A stretch of 5,872 nucleotides of DNA from JAJRXG01 sp964470035 (GTDB lineage Bacteria > Bacteroidota > Bacteroidia > Chitinophagales > Saprospiraceae), in assembly GCA_964470035.1 (NCBI GenBank), contig CAYYBR010000261.1:1-5872 (forward strand), given 5' to 3'. The notes beneath the pieces were generated by a model. The model saw nothing but the letters and a program-made list of their open reading frames with translations, was not told the DNA's origin and made no database searches. Both the position numbers and the translations under genes were made by a program. Within the stretch, counting starts at the first letter, position 1; the number at the start of each line of letters is the position of its first letter. Positions 1-5,606 of the stretch are shown here, piece by piece.

Positions 1-52
1 CCTATAGACGATCATCTGGCAACCCGATAAATCCTACTGTGAATGTATTCAG

Positions 53-69
53 TGGGACCGCGGGTTCCA
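53..69. repeat. Hairpin, 7-bp stem and 3-nt loop
   Basis: TGGGACC (53-59) pairs with GGTTCCA (63-69) around the loop GCG, with one G-T wobble. A competing pairing, GCGGGT (60-65) with ACCCGC (78-83), is also possible. The sequence ACCCGCTGT at 78-86 is the exact reverse complement of ACAGCGGGT at 220-228, which links this part to the inverted pair further right. Confidence 0.45.
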
Positions 70-105
70 ACTAGTACACCCGCTGTGCCTTGGATAGAGT
101 AGGAA

Positions 106-124
106 GTAGGTTCGGATGCCCGAA
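106..124 (+). repeat. GTAG-headed perfect hairpin, REP-like
   Basis: GTAG (106-109) is followed after one G by a perfect hairpin: TTCGG (111-115), loop ATGC (116-119), CCGAA (120-124). A GTAG tetranucleotide immediately 5' of a short GC-rich hairpin is the arrangement bound by characterised REP-associated tyrosine transposases. A four-base header is common by chance, so the match is suggestive, supported mainly by the RAYT gene nearby. Confidence 0.45.
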
Positions 125-177
125 AGCCCACGGGATATGAATTGGGTTTGTGAAAGGACAAGCCCATGGGGTATGAA
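124..177 (+). repeat. Diverged 18-bp direct repeat enclosing an 8-bp hairpin
   Basis: AAGCCCACGGGATATGAA (124-141) and AAGCCCATGGGGTATGAA (160-177) match at 16 of 18 positions. Between and partly overlapping them is a hairpin with an 8-bp stem: GGGTTTGT (144-151) pairs with ACAAGCCC (158-165), including one G-T wobble, around a 6-nt loop. The second copy runs straight into the inverted pair at 168-238, so one repeat family appears here in both direct and inverted form. Confidence 0.5.
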
Positions 178-238
178 ACCCCGTGTCAAACATTAACAGG
201 AATTGAGGCAGCGACCTTGACAGCGGGTTTCATACCCG
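168..238. repeat. Inverted pair of GGGTATGAAACCC palindromes
   Basis: Positions 168-189 and 217-238 are reverse complements at 19 of 22 positions and are separated by 27 bp. Each arm is itself a hairpin: GGGGT-ATGAA-ACCCC at 168-182 and CGGGT-TTCAT-ACCCG at 224-238. Pairing between the arms would give a 22-bp stem. Two head-to-head copies of a small palindrome with different outermost base pairs (G-C against C-G) look like two related elements rather than one simple terminator. No T-run follows either hairpin on the appropriate strand, which argues against a plain intrinsic terminator for the RAYT transcript. Confidence 0.6.
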
Positions 239-295
239 TTATTCATTGATGGAGTAGGATTTCGTTTCGGGAAAGGAACAACTCCGTTTCAAGTT

Positions 296-811
296 TTAGA
301 TGAGCTTGACGTTTAAATTTTTTACTATCTCCGTAAGCTCCGGGCCAAAGCCACATAAATAGTCTCGTCCCCATGTTGCCGAATGCTTTATATGATTCAA
401 CTTGATATACCGGACAATCTTTTCAAGATCACCATTGTCTTTGATCCACTGACGGTGAAATTTACTTGCCCAGATTTTGGATGTTGTGTTGCTCTTCTTT
501 CTTATTTGGTTGGCTATATATCCTTTTATACTTCCAATCTTCTCCGCAAGCTCCTCATCAGAGGAAACCTTGACAAGCATGTGTACATGGTCAGGTAGTA
601 CATTAAAAGTATGTACACTGAGATCATGCTTTTCTATCGCCTCAACTACGAGTCTTGCTACAACTAACTGGCTTTGATATCCAAAAACTATGGGCTCTAC
701 ATCTTTTGTAAACTCAGGTGGATTGAACTCAACCATGCTTTCGGACACCCTAGAGTTATAAGTTGCCCATGTCACAAAACACCAGCTCTGGCTTACCTCT
801 TCTTGACTCAT
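296..811 (-). CDS. REP-associated tyrosine transposase (RAYT), Y1/HUH family
   Basis: A 171-residue single-domain Y1 transposase (IS200-like superfamily, Pfam Y1_Tnp type). The N-terminal strand SWCFVTWATYNSR (about 9-21) matches the usual opening. The metal-binding HUH motif is H75-V76-H77 within LPDHVHMLV. A following helix contains Y98 (KGYIANQIRKK), the best candidate nucleophile, though the family alignment would have to confirm it. Then come the aromatic stretch with FHRQW (118-122) and IVRYIKLNHIKH (132-143), typical of RAYT proteins rather than compact IS200 TnpA. These enzymes cut and rejoin single-stranded DNA at hairpins. No TnpB or second ORF is present. The ATG lies 6 bp after the kduI stop, and an AGGGAGGA stretch further upstream is within kduI. 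Length and motifs are intact. The downstream side holds the REP-like block. Confidence 0.85.
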   Translation of the reverse strand: MSQEEVSQSWCFVTWATYNSRVSESMVEFNPPEFTKDVEPIVFGYQSQLVVARLVVEAIEKHDLSVHTFNVLPDHVHMLVKVSSDEELAEKIGSIKGYIANQIRKKSNTTSKIWASKFHRQWIKDNGDLEKIVRYIKLNHIKHSATWGRDYLCGFGPELTEIVKNLNVKLI

Positions 812-817
812 ATAACC

Positions 818-1648
818 CTACCGTATCCTCCCTAGCTCAATAAAATCCATATCAGAAAAATCTTGGTTTTCTCCAGCCATCGCCCAGATGAATGAATAAC
901 TCGCAGTGCCAGATCCGGCGTGTATCGACCACGGAGGTGATATGATGGCCTGATGATTTTGAACCCATAGGTGCCGAGTCTCATCAGGTTTGCCCATGAA
1001 GTGCATAACTCCTTGAGATTTAGGTACATCAAAGTAAAAGTAGGCTTCGCTCCTTCTGTCGTGAGTGTGAGGTGGCATTGTATTCCACACACTTCCATCT
1101 GCTAGAATAGTAGCGCCCATCACAACTTGACAACTTTTGATACCCTCCCCATGAATATATTTGAAGATGGTTCTTTCGTTAGAAGTTGCTGGTGATCCTA
1201 GTTGAAATGGTTGGGCATCTTCTTTTGTGTACAGCTCGTTAGGATACTTCTTATGAGCTGGTGCTGAGAAAAGGAAGAACTTGGCTGTAGTTCTTTTGCT
1301 CGAGGATTTGAAAGATACTTTTTTGGTCTCTTTCCCGAGATATAGACAGCTCAACTTATCTAGTTTATACGTCTTGCCATCAGCTTCTACTGTTCCTTTG
1401 CCACCGACATTGAGGATGCCTACTTCTCTTCTTTCTAGGAAGTATTTACTCTTCAGCTCATCGTAGTTGCCAAGTTTGATGGCTTTGGTGCTCGGTACTA
1501 CACCACCTATCACCATACGATCATAATGGCTATAGAGGAAGTTGGCCTTACCAATAGCAAATACTTTTTCAAATAAAAAGTCTGCTCGTAGCTCCTCAGT
1601 ATTCATTCTTTCTACCTCTCTCGGAGAGGCCCCATAGCGTTGTTCCAT
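818..1648 (-). CDS. kduI: 5-keto-4-deoxyuronate isomerase (EC 5.3.1.17)
   Basis: A cytoplasmic cupin-fold isomerase converting 5-keto-4-deoxyuronate (the ring-opened form of the unsaturated uronate released by polysaccharide lyases) to 3-deoxy-D-glycero-2,5-hexodiulosonate, which KduD then reduces on the way to KDG. The zinc site is complete: H194 and H196 in NTMPPHTHDRR, E201 in RRSEAYFYF, and H243 in PPWSIHAG. These match the known E. coli ligands (His196, His198, Glu203, His245) shifted by two. The C-terminal WAMAGENQ block (255-262) is also characteristic. Its 276 residues compare with 278 in E. coli, so both ends look intact. The ATG lies 19 bp after the DUF4861 stop, with an A/T-rich leader and no clear Shine-Dalgarno sequence. 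It probably shares a transcript with that gene. kduD is not next to it. Confidence 0.95.
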   Translation of the reverse strand: MEQRYGASPREVERMNTEELRADFLFEKVFAIGKANFLYSHYDRMVIGGVVPSTKAIKLGNYDELKSKYFLERREVGILNVGGKGTVEADGKTYKLDKLSCLYLGKETKKVSFKSSSKRTTAKFFLFSAPAHKKYPNELYTKEDAQPFQLGSPATSNERTIFKYIHGEGIKSCQVVMGATILADGSVWNTMPPHTHDRRSEAYFYFDVPKSQGVMHFMGKPDETRHLWVQNHQAIISPPWSIHAGSGTASYSFIWAMAGENQDFSDMDFIELGRIR

Positions 1649-1667
1649 GTTGATGTATTTGTATCTA

Positions 1668-2630
1668 TTACTTGTATGTCTCTTTAACTATCTTTTTGAA
1701 TCCGCCGATGTCAGTTATTTTATTGAGGTCTTTCTCCCAGACTGACATAAACTTATAGGTGACTTTCTGCTTGGCATTTTTAAAAACCATGACATGACTA
1801 AGGTCGTCCGGTACTATCTCTGGTCCATGTTCTTTCTTTGCCATAACTGCCATGCCAAGATCCTGGTCATGAAAAGATTGCATGCCCCAGTTGAGGGCGT
1901 AAAATGCACTTGGAGTTTCTCCAGTAATCACCTCAGGAAGATGTTTGACAAATCCTGTGGCGAAGTACATGCCATCAGGAAGAGAACCATTAGTTATACT
2001 CAGTGTAATTTCTGAAGAGGGATGCCCTGCACTTATATTCCAATCTTGAAGTAGGTCAAATTTTTTATCACCGATGCGTAATCCAGTAAAAGTGGTCCGT
2101 ACAGCAGAGCTGTTATTATCATCCGACAGGACCTCTATCGTTTTCTTATCATAATCTGAGAGGGTGTATATCGTATCCTGATAATGAATGGCCGGACTTC
2201 CCAGCCCCAAAGAATTGCCCACTTTGAGTATGTCACTTCCCCAATCCATGAGATCATGATAATCCCAACTAACAGTATCCATAACGAGATCACCGACAAT
2301 CTTCCCATAGATATCAAAGCGATGACGACTATCAGCATAGTATCGATAGGCTACAAGATCATTTTCTAGTACAGGACCTTCGAACATGATCCATTTATTT
2401 TGAGGAGATAGATCTGACGGGACTGTGATCTTAGATCTTTGTTCATAGCTTCCAGTCATTCTATTCTTATCATTTACATCAAACTCAAACCGCTGCGTAA
2501 GCAATAGTGCTTGGGTTTTTCTATCTACTTGATTCGACTCCAAGTTTTTTATAGTCGTTGTATCTCCCTTGCATGAAGGGAGTGATAGAGCTAGGATTAC
2601 AGAAAAGAGTATGAGGATTGTTTGCTTCAT
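1668..2630 (-). CDS. DUF4861-type lipoprotein of uronate-polysaccharide loci
   Basis: A 320-residue exported lipoprotein. The signal peptide spans residues 1-19, with a lipobox ending LPSC and C20 as the lipidated residue. Residues around 81-109 (MFEGPVLEND, then AYRYYAD and RFDIYGK) and 123-144 (DYHDLMDWGSDILKV, then GLG) are what I recall as the hallmark blocks of the DUF4861 family. A later block near 241-260 carries ALNWGMQSFHDQDLGM. The family is of uncertain biochemical role and is often found in Bacteroidota loci for pectin, alginate or other uronate polymers. The kduI gene 19 bp downstream fits that setting. C20 is followed by KGD, which only weakly resembles the acidic surface-export signals of some Bacteroidota lipoproteins. 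The family assignment rests on memory of motifs, not a search. Confidence 0.72.
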   Translation of the reverse strand: MKQTILILFSVILALSLPSCKGDTTTIKNLESNQVDRKTQALLLTQRFEFDVNDKNRMTGSYEQRSKITVPSDLSPQNKWIMFEGPVLENDLVAYRYYADSRHRFDIYGKIVGDLVMDTVSWDYHDLMDWGSDILKVGNSLGLGSPAIHYQDTIYTLSDYDKKTIEVLSDDNNSSAVRTTFTGLRIGDKKFDLLQDWNISAGHPSSEITLSITNGSLPDGMYFATGFVKHLPEVITGETPSAFYALNWGMQSFHDQDLGMAVMAKKEHGPEIVPDDLSHVMVFKNAKQKVTYKFMSVWEKDLNKITDIGGFKKIVKETYK

Positions 2631-2644
2631 CTAAGTAGGATCAT

Positions 2645-2675
2645 TAAAGATAGTTTTGAGAACCGTGTTCGCAAA
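2645..2675 (-). promoter_or_regulatory. Candidate Bacteroidota-type promoter for the DUF4861-kduI transcript
   Basis: On the minus strand TTTG (2675-2672) is followed after exactly 19 bp by TATCTTTA (2652-2645). The Bacteroidota consensus is TTTG at -33 and TAnnTTTG at -7, about 19 to 21 bp apart, so this differs only in the last base. Transcription would start near 2638, leaving a leader of roughly 8 nt before the ATG at 2630, which is short. Confidence 0.45.
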
Positions 2676-2930
2676 CTTTGGACGGAAAGGAAATTATTCG
2701 AACTTCATAATAGATACAACAGATTCATCCATTTGTCGCTGTATACATCCTGTTTACTATCATTTGAACAGCCTCTCATGAAGTAGGGCTGCCTAAGGTG
2801 ATTTGAGGTCTATTCTTCTTAAAAGTGCAAACAATTTGACAAAACTCAATTCGATAAGGTACATATGACGACTTAAAATTATTTAATCTTGACTTTTAAT
2901 TACCGCATCTAGAGCTTAAAACTGTTTAGG

Positions 2931-2943
2931 GATCATCATGATC
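2931..2943. promoter_or_regulatory. Perfect palindrome GATCATCATGATC, possible operator
   Basis: GATCAT (2931-2936) and ATGATC (2938-2943) are exact inverted half-sites around a single C. The form suits a dimeric regulator. It lies about 300 bp upstream of the DUF4861 start, far for a simple repressor site, and no regulator gene is nearby. Such short palindromes also occur by chance. Confidence 0.2.
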
Positions 2944-3179
2944 TCAATTTCTTGGGACTACTGCCCAACCAAACAGATGTAATTATTTATTGAATTTTAA
3001 AAGCTCTGCTTACAGATATTAGATGATACAGAGGAGTTATAACTGAGATACAAGTATTTCAATTTTTGAGATATGAGATATCGAGGGAAGGCACTCCGTT
3101 AGATTATAAAGACAGTTCTAAATTCTTTATTGAATTGTCAACGTACCTTGAACGCTTTTTAAAAGAAGGGAGATCAGAC

Positions 3180-3581
3180 CTAGTTTGAACTCCTTTCTTC
3201 ATTTATATAGTGGACTAGACCGTATGCCATGCTTATAGCAATCAGCATCCCTGCGGGCACCCATAGTACATCAGGATATACTACCCAGAATGTATATATA
3301 GGCCACACACTCATCAAAACGGCCACACTTCTTGAGGCTAATTGTCCAGAGCATCTTTGTGCTAACCAACATCCACAGAGAGAACCAAGCCCAAGTCCGA
3401 AGATAGTATGTATCCACTTGGATAGGGGAGTACTTTGTACTCTTCTTACTACTTCTTCGGGTGTGTCTGGATCCATCAGCTCTGGCGGAGTTGGATCAAG
3501 AGCGTTAGAGATAAAACCAACTATAAAAAAGACGATACATCCTATGGTACAACCAAGAACTATGAAGATGGCCTTCTTCAC
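3180..3581 (-). CDS. Small four-helix membrane protein, unknown function, GTG start
   Basis: A 133-residue hydrophobic protein with about four membrane segments, near residues 5-26, 56-76, 84-101 and 105-124. The loop after the first segment is acidic and proline-rich (DPTPPELMDPDTPEE, 29-43), followed by a short amphipathic stretch. The plan resembles a group of uncharacterised Bacteroidota proteins that begin MKK, have a PP-containing periplasmic loop, a glycine-rich second segment and P-x-x-W before the last segment (here PDVLWVPAG, 103-111). No enzymatic or transport motif is recognised. Cysteines occur at 11, 15, 69, 71 and 77, mostly within or beside membrane segments. The start is GTG at 3581. 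The frame stays open upstream but has no ATG, and GTG sits 10 bp after the VOC stop, so the two are probably cotranscribed. Confidence 0.75.
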   Translation of the reverse strand: MKKAIFIVLGCTIGCIVFFIVGFISNALDPTPPELMDPDTPEEVVRRVQSTPLSKWIHTIFGLGLGSLCGCWLAQRCSGQLASRSVAVLMSVWPIYTFWVVYPDVLWVPAGMLIAISMAYGLVHYINEERSSN

Positions 3582-3591
3582 TTTCTTAAGA

Positions 3592-3987
3592 TCATAGCAT
3601 CTGTATTAGGGCTATATGGTTGCCACATGTATCATGCAAGACTGTCATTTTTACTGTACCCATATCTTTTGGAGCAGTTTTGAATTGTACACCAAGGTCC
3701 AAAAGTCGCTTATACTCCGCATCGACATCATCTACCTCGAATTGTGTCCAAGGAATCCCTGCATCGTATAATGCTTTTTGAAATACCTTGGCAGGCTCAA
3801 AATCTCGTGGAGCAGGCTCTAGAAGTACTTCAGGGCCATCTGGTTCTTCAGGGGAAACAACAGTCAGCCAGCGGTCTTCACCACCCATTGGGATATCGTG
3901 CCTTACCTGAAATCCTAGTTTCTCCGTGTAAAATCTGAATGCCTTCTCTTGATCAAGTACAGGTACACTCAATGTTCTGATACGCAT
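3592..3987 (-). CDS. VOC-superfamily protein (glyoxalase/bleomycin-resistance fold)
   Basis: A 131-residue single VOC domain made of two beta-alpha-beta-beta-beta modules. The first module starts RIRTLSVPVLDQEKAFRFY (2-20), followed by TEKLGF and RWLTVV (39-44). The second carries TQFEVDDVDAEYKRLLDLGV (81-100) and ends HDTCGNHIALIQ (118-129). These are the standard landmarks of small cytoplasmic VOC proteins such as glyoxalase-like enzymes, dioxygenases and antibiotic-binding proteins. The usual metal ligands are not obvious: the position of the last glutamate of glyoxalase I (G-x-x-I-E) is A126, and V8 sits where an N-terminal histidine is common. A catalytic role is therefore uncertain. The ATG has an A-rich leader. 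The sulfatase stop is 32 bp upstream and the membrane protein follows after 10 bp, so a common transcript is likely. Confidence 0.85.
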   Translation of the reverse strand: MRIRTLSVPVLDQEKAFRFYTEKLGFQVRHDIPMGGEDRWLTVVSPEEPDGPEVLLEPAPRDFEPAKVFQKALYDAGIPWTQFEVDDVDAEYKRLLDLGVQFKTAPKDMGTVKMTVLHDTCGNHIALIQML

Positions 3988-4011
3988 AGTAGTTATCTTT
4001 TTAGGAAAGTT

Positions 4012-4021
4012 AACAATTGTT
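4012..4021. repeat. Perfect 10-bp palindrome AACAATTGTT at the sulfatase stop
   Basis: AACAATTGTT overlaps the first bases of the sulfatase stop codon (TAA at 4022-4020). It has no loop, so it is unlikely to act as a terminator hairpin. It may be chance in an A/T-rich 32-bp spacer. Confidence 0.2.
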
Positions 4022-5606
4022 ATCTAGTCTGTATAACAATCTCATCCACGATAGACTCACCCTTCTGCAGGTCTGTTATTTTCAGATAATACAATCCGGG
4101 ATGAAGACCAGTAATATCAATTACATCTTCATTGTCTAGACTCATTATGAGAGTCCCTGTTGAGTTGTAAAGACTGGCATTAAAGGATAATGATGCATCA
4201 GATATTATCTTGATAAGTGCGCCTGTCGGATTAGGATAGATATCGAGTCTTGTATTCGATAAAGAGAAGGTAGAAGTCGTCGTCATCCCACAATCATCGA
4301 TTTCTTCTTCATCACCATTGAGGATGCCATCTTGACAAGACCAAGCTTCTCTTATTACAGTAGCTTCCGCTTCCATGTCCAAGAAGATGGCCTCTTCTTC
4401 ACCTGATAGTCGATTGATGAGATTATTTTCTTCAGCTACATTCTCATCTATGCGGTAGAACTGCTGGACGCCTCGTTCATTCTCGATGAGTTTATAAGTG
4501 AGATTTTTGATGGCCCAAAAGTCCTCTCCATCATCCAGATAGTCACTGTATATATAGGGCCTTGTGATAGCCTCATCAGATGTCAGTGAAGAAGCGAGAC
4601 TTAAGCTATTGTATACTCCACCTTCTAGAGGTTCGCCACAGAGTTCCAGTATGGTAGCATATAGATCTGTAGTCTGTGCTAAGCCAGGTTCGACTTCTCC
4701 TACGCGAGTCACACGCGGTCCCGTTATGACCATAGGTACCCTAAGCCCACCTTCAAACATCGATCCTTTACCTCGACCACGACCAAAGAACTCTAAGACT
4801 CTGCTGGCTGTACCATTATCTCCTATAAATATGACATAAGTGTTATCCCTTATCTCTTGATCGAGACTTTGGAGTAGCCGTCCTATCTCTGTATCGAGCG
4901 CTTCGATCATTGCTTTATGCAATTCGCTATCTGACTGAGGATTGCTGATAGAGAAAAGATTAGAAGGTGGAAGTTGATAAGGGTTATGAGGCGCACTATG
5001 AGCGAGCCATAAGAACCACGGCTGGTCTTGCTCGCTGAGCCAATCGATGGCCGCATCGGTATAGTGACTTGTGATATAATCTGCTACATCTACTGTTCTT
5101 CCATTGATGTCTTTCTCCCAATTATAATAATCATTGACCCCTCCTCTGAGTAATCCCTCAAAGTGATCAACTCCATGTTGGTGGGGATGGTCACTATTGA
5201 CAGGATTAGATATGTGCCATTTGCCGATCAACGCAGTAGCATAAGCATCATCAGTTACTCTTTTTAGTCGAGTGAATATGGATTCATCTTCGAGATTCAG
5301 ATTACCCGGTACTTCCCTCACACCGGTTTTGACACCGTACTTTCCGCTCATGATCGCAGCTCTTGTTGGCGCACATTGAGGTGTGGCCCAGGTATTAGTA
5401 AAGCTGAGTCCATCCTCCTGAAGTTGTTTGATATTTGGCGTACTTGGAGGGTCGGAGATATCAAGACCAAATCCGTCTATAGCGTCTATGCCTAGATCAT
5501 CAGCTATGATGAGCAATACATTTGGCTGACTATCTTGTCCACTTACGTAAATGTTCATTTGCGTAAGCGCGGCTATAATCACCAAGAAAAATCTAGTGGC
5601 TATCAT
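4020..5606 (-). CDS. Secreted S1-type (formylglycine) sulfatase with T9SS sorting domain
   Basis: A 528-residue sulfatase that hydrolyses sulfate esters outside the cytoplasm. A signal peptide covers about residues 1-23 (cleavage near VSG-Q). The catalytic core spans roughly 27-415: PNVLLIIADDLG with the metal aspartates D36 and D37; the formylglycine motif C78-A-P-T-R82; GKWH with K129 and H131; HSAPHNPY with H203 and H207; GDNG with D263 and N264; and K280 in GKGSMFEGGLRVP. C78 would be converted by a formylglycine-generating enzyme encoded elsewhere. A cysteine-bounded acidic linker, CQDGILNGDEEE...DCG (424-439), joins the core to a type A T9SS sorting domain (about 454-528) beginning LDIYPNPT and containing GLHPGLYYLKI. 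The protein should therefore be released or surface-bound. Substrate and S1 subfamily cannot be told from the sequence, but kduI nearby favours a sulfated uronate polymer. Confidence 0.93.
   Translation of the reverse strand: MIATRFFLVIIAALTQMNIYVSGQDSQPNVLLIIADDLGIDAIDGFGLDISDPPSTPNIKQLQEDGLSFTNTWATPQCAPTRAAIMSGKYGVKTGVREVPGNLNLEDESIFTRLKRVTDDAYATALIGKWHISNPVNSDHPHQHGVDHFEGLLRGGVNDYYNWEKDINGRTVDVADYITSHYTDAAIDWLSEQDQPWFLWLAHSAPHNPYQLPPSNLFSISNPQSDSELHKAMIEALDTEIGRLLQSLDQEIRDNTYVIFIGDNGTASRVLEFFGRGRGKGSMFEGGLRVPMVITGPRVTRVGEVEPGLAQTTDLYATILELCGEPLEGGVYNSLSLASSLTSDEAITRPYIYSDYLDDGEDFWAIKNLTYKLIENERGVQQFYRIDENVAEENNLINRLSGEEEAIFLDMEAEATVIREAWSCQDGILNGDEEEIDDCGMTTTSTFSLSNTRLDIYPNPTGALIKIISDASLSFNASLYNSTGTLIMSLDNEDVIDITGLHPGLYYLKITDLQKGESIVDEIVIQTR

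Larger units (their letters stand above)
29..262. repeat. REP/BIME-like block bounded by inverted AAATCCTACT / AGTAGGATTT arms
   Basis: Positions 29-38 (AAATCCTACT) and 253-262 (AGTAGGATTT) are a perfect 10-bp inverted repeat enclosing all the other hairpins. Read outward, each arm begins GTAGGATTT and soon reaches CGGG: the left arm on the minus strand reads AGTAGGATTTATCGGG (38 to 23), the right arm on the plus strand reads through CGGG at 268-271. GTAG is one of the conserved tetranucleotides heading REP hairpins recognised by RAYT transposases in Gammaproteobacteria. Two further GTAG copies lie at 99-102 and 106-109. Seen directly: the repeats. Inferred: that this is a transposase substrate. 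It could instead be a structured RNA or the 3' end of a repeat family that only genome-wide comparison would show. Confidence 0.5.
1..295. other. Non-coding, hairpin-rich region at the left edge, 3' of the RAYT gene
   Basis: No convincing gene is present. Plus-strand frame 3 is open from the window edge to a TAG at 72-74, and frame 1 to a TAA at 28-30. Either could be the tail of a gene outside the window, but neither shows a recognisable motif. The rest is dominated by short inverted and direct repeats, listed separately, between about 29 and 262. The arrangement fits a REP/BIME-like block next to a RAYT transposase gene. Nothing resembles a tRNA, a rRNA or a CRISPR array. Confidence 0.6.
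2631..3179. other. 549-bp A/T-rich gap between the two gene groups
   Basis: No gene with a normal start is visible on either strand. Contents seen: the promoter-like pair at 2645-2675; a weak hairpin CAGCC (2769-2773) with GGCTG (2787-2791); a 13-bp palindrome GATCATCATGATC at 2931-2943; an 11-bp direct repeat TTTATTGAATT at 2986-2996 and 3126-3136; and a 53-codon open stretch without an ATG at 3027-3188 on the plus strand. It separates the sulfatase-VOC-membrane group from the DUF4861-kduI-RAYT group, so the second group probably has its own promoter. Confidence 0.6.

Noticed and set aside
3..74. Plus-strand open frame from the left edge to TAG at 72-74 as the end of a gene
   Set aside because: Only 23 codons are visible, no motif is recognised, and it runs through the repeat block. 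It cannot be told from chance.
124..238. Possible short CRISPR-like array from the repeated GTATGAA units
   Set aside because: There are only two or three diverged units, in mixed orientation, with unequal spacing and no cas genes. The pattern fits REP-like palindromes better.
168..238. Intrinsic terminator for the RAYT transcript
   Set aside because: The stems are GC-rich, but no T-run follows either hairpin on the minus-strand transcript, and two inverted copies are more than a terminator needs.
1281..1466. Plus-strand ORF inside kduI
   Set aside because: It is antisense to a strongly supported gene, with no domain and no leader; a shadow ORF.
2769..2791. Hairpin CAGCC/GGCTG in the 549-bp gap as terminator or riboswitch
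   Set aside because: The stem is 5 bp with a 13-nt loop, no T-run and no recognisable aptamer; too weak to call.
2986..3136. Direct repeat TTTATTGAATT (two copies, 140 bp apart) as ends of a mobile element
   Set aside because: It is an A/T-rich 11-mer in A/T-rich sequence with no transposase between the copies; likely chance.
3229..3597. 122-codon plus-strand ORF opposite the membrane protein
   Set aside because: The minus-strand frame has coherent membrane segments and operon spacing with the VOC gene. The opposite frame shows low-complexity Ser/Thr/Pro content typical of antisense reading.
4564..4839. Plus-strand ORF inside the sulfatase
   Set aside because: It is antisense to conserved sulfatase core motifs (GDNG, GKGSMFEGG), so it is a shadow.
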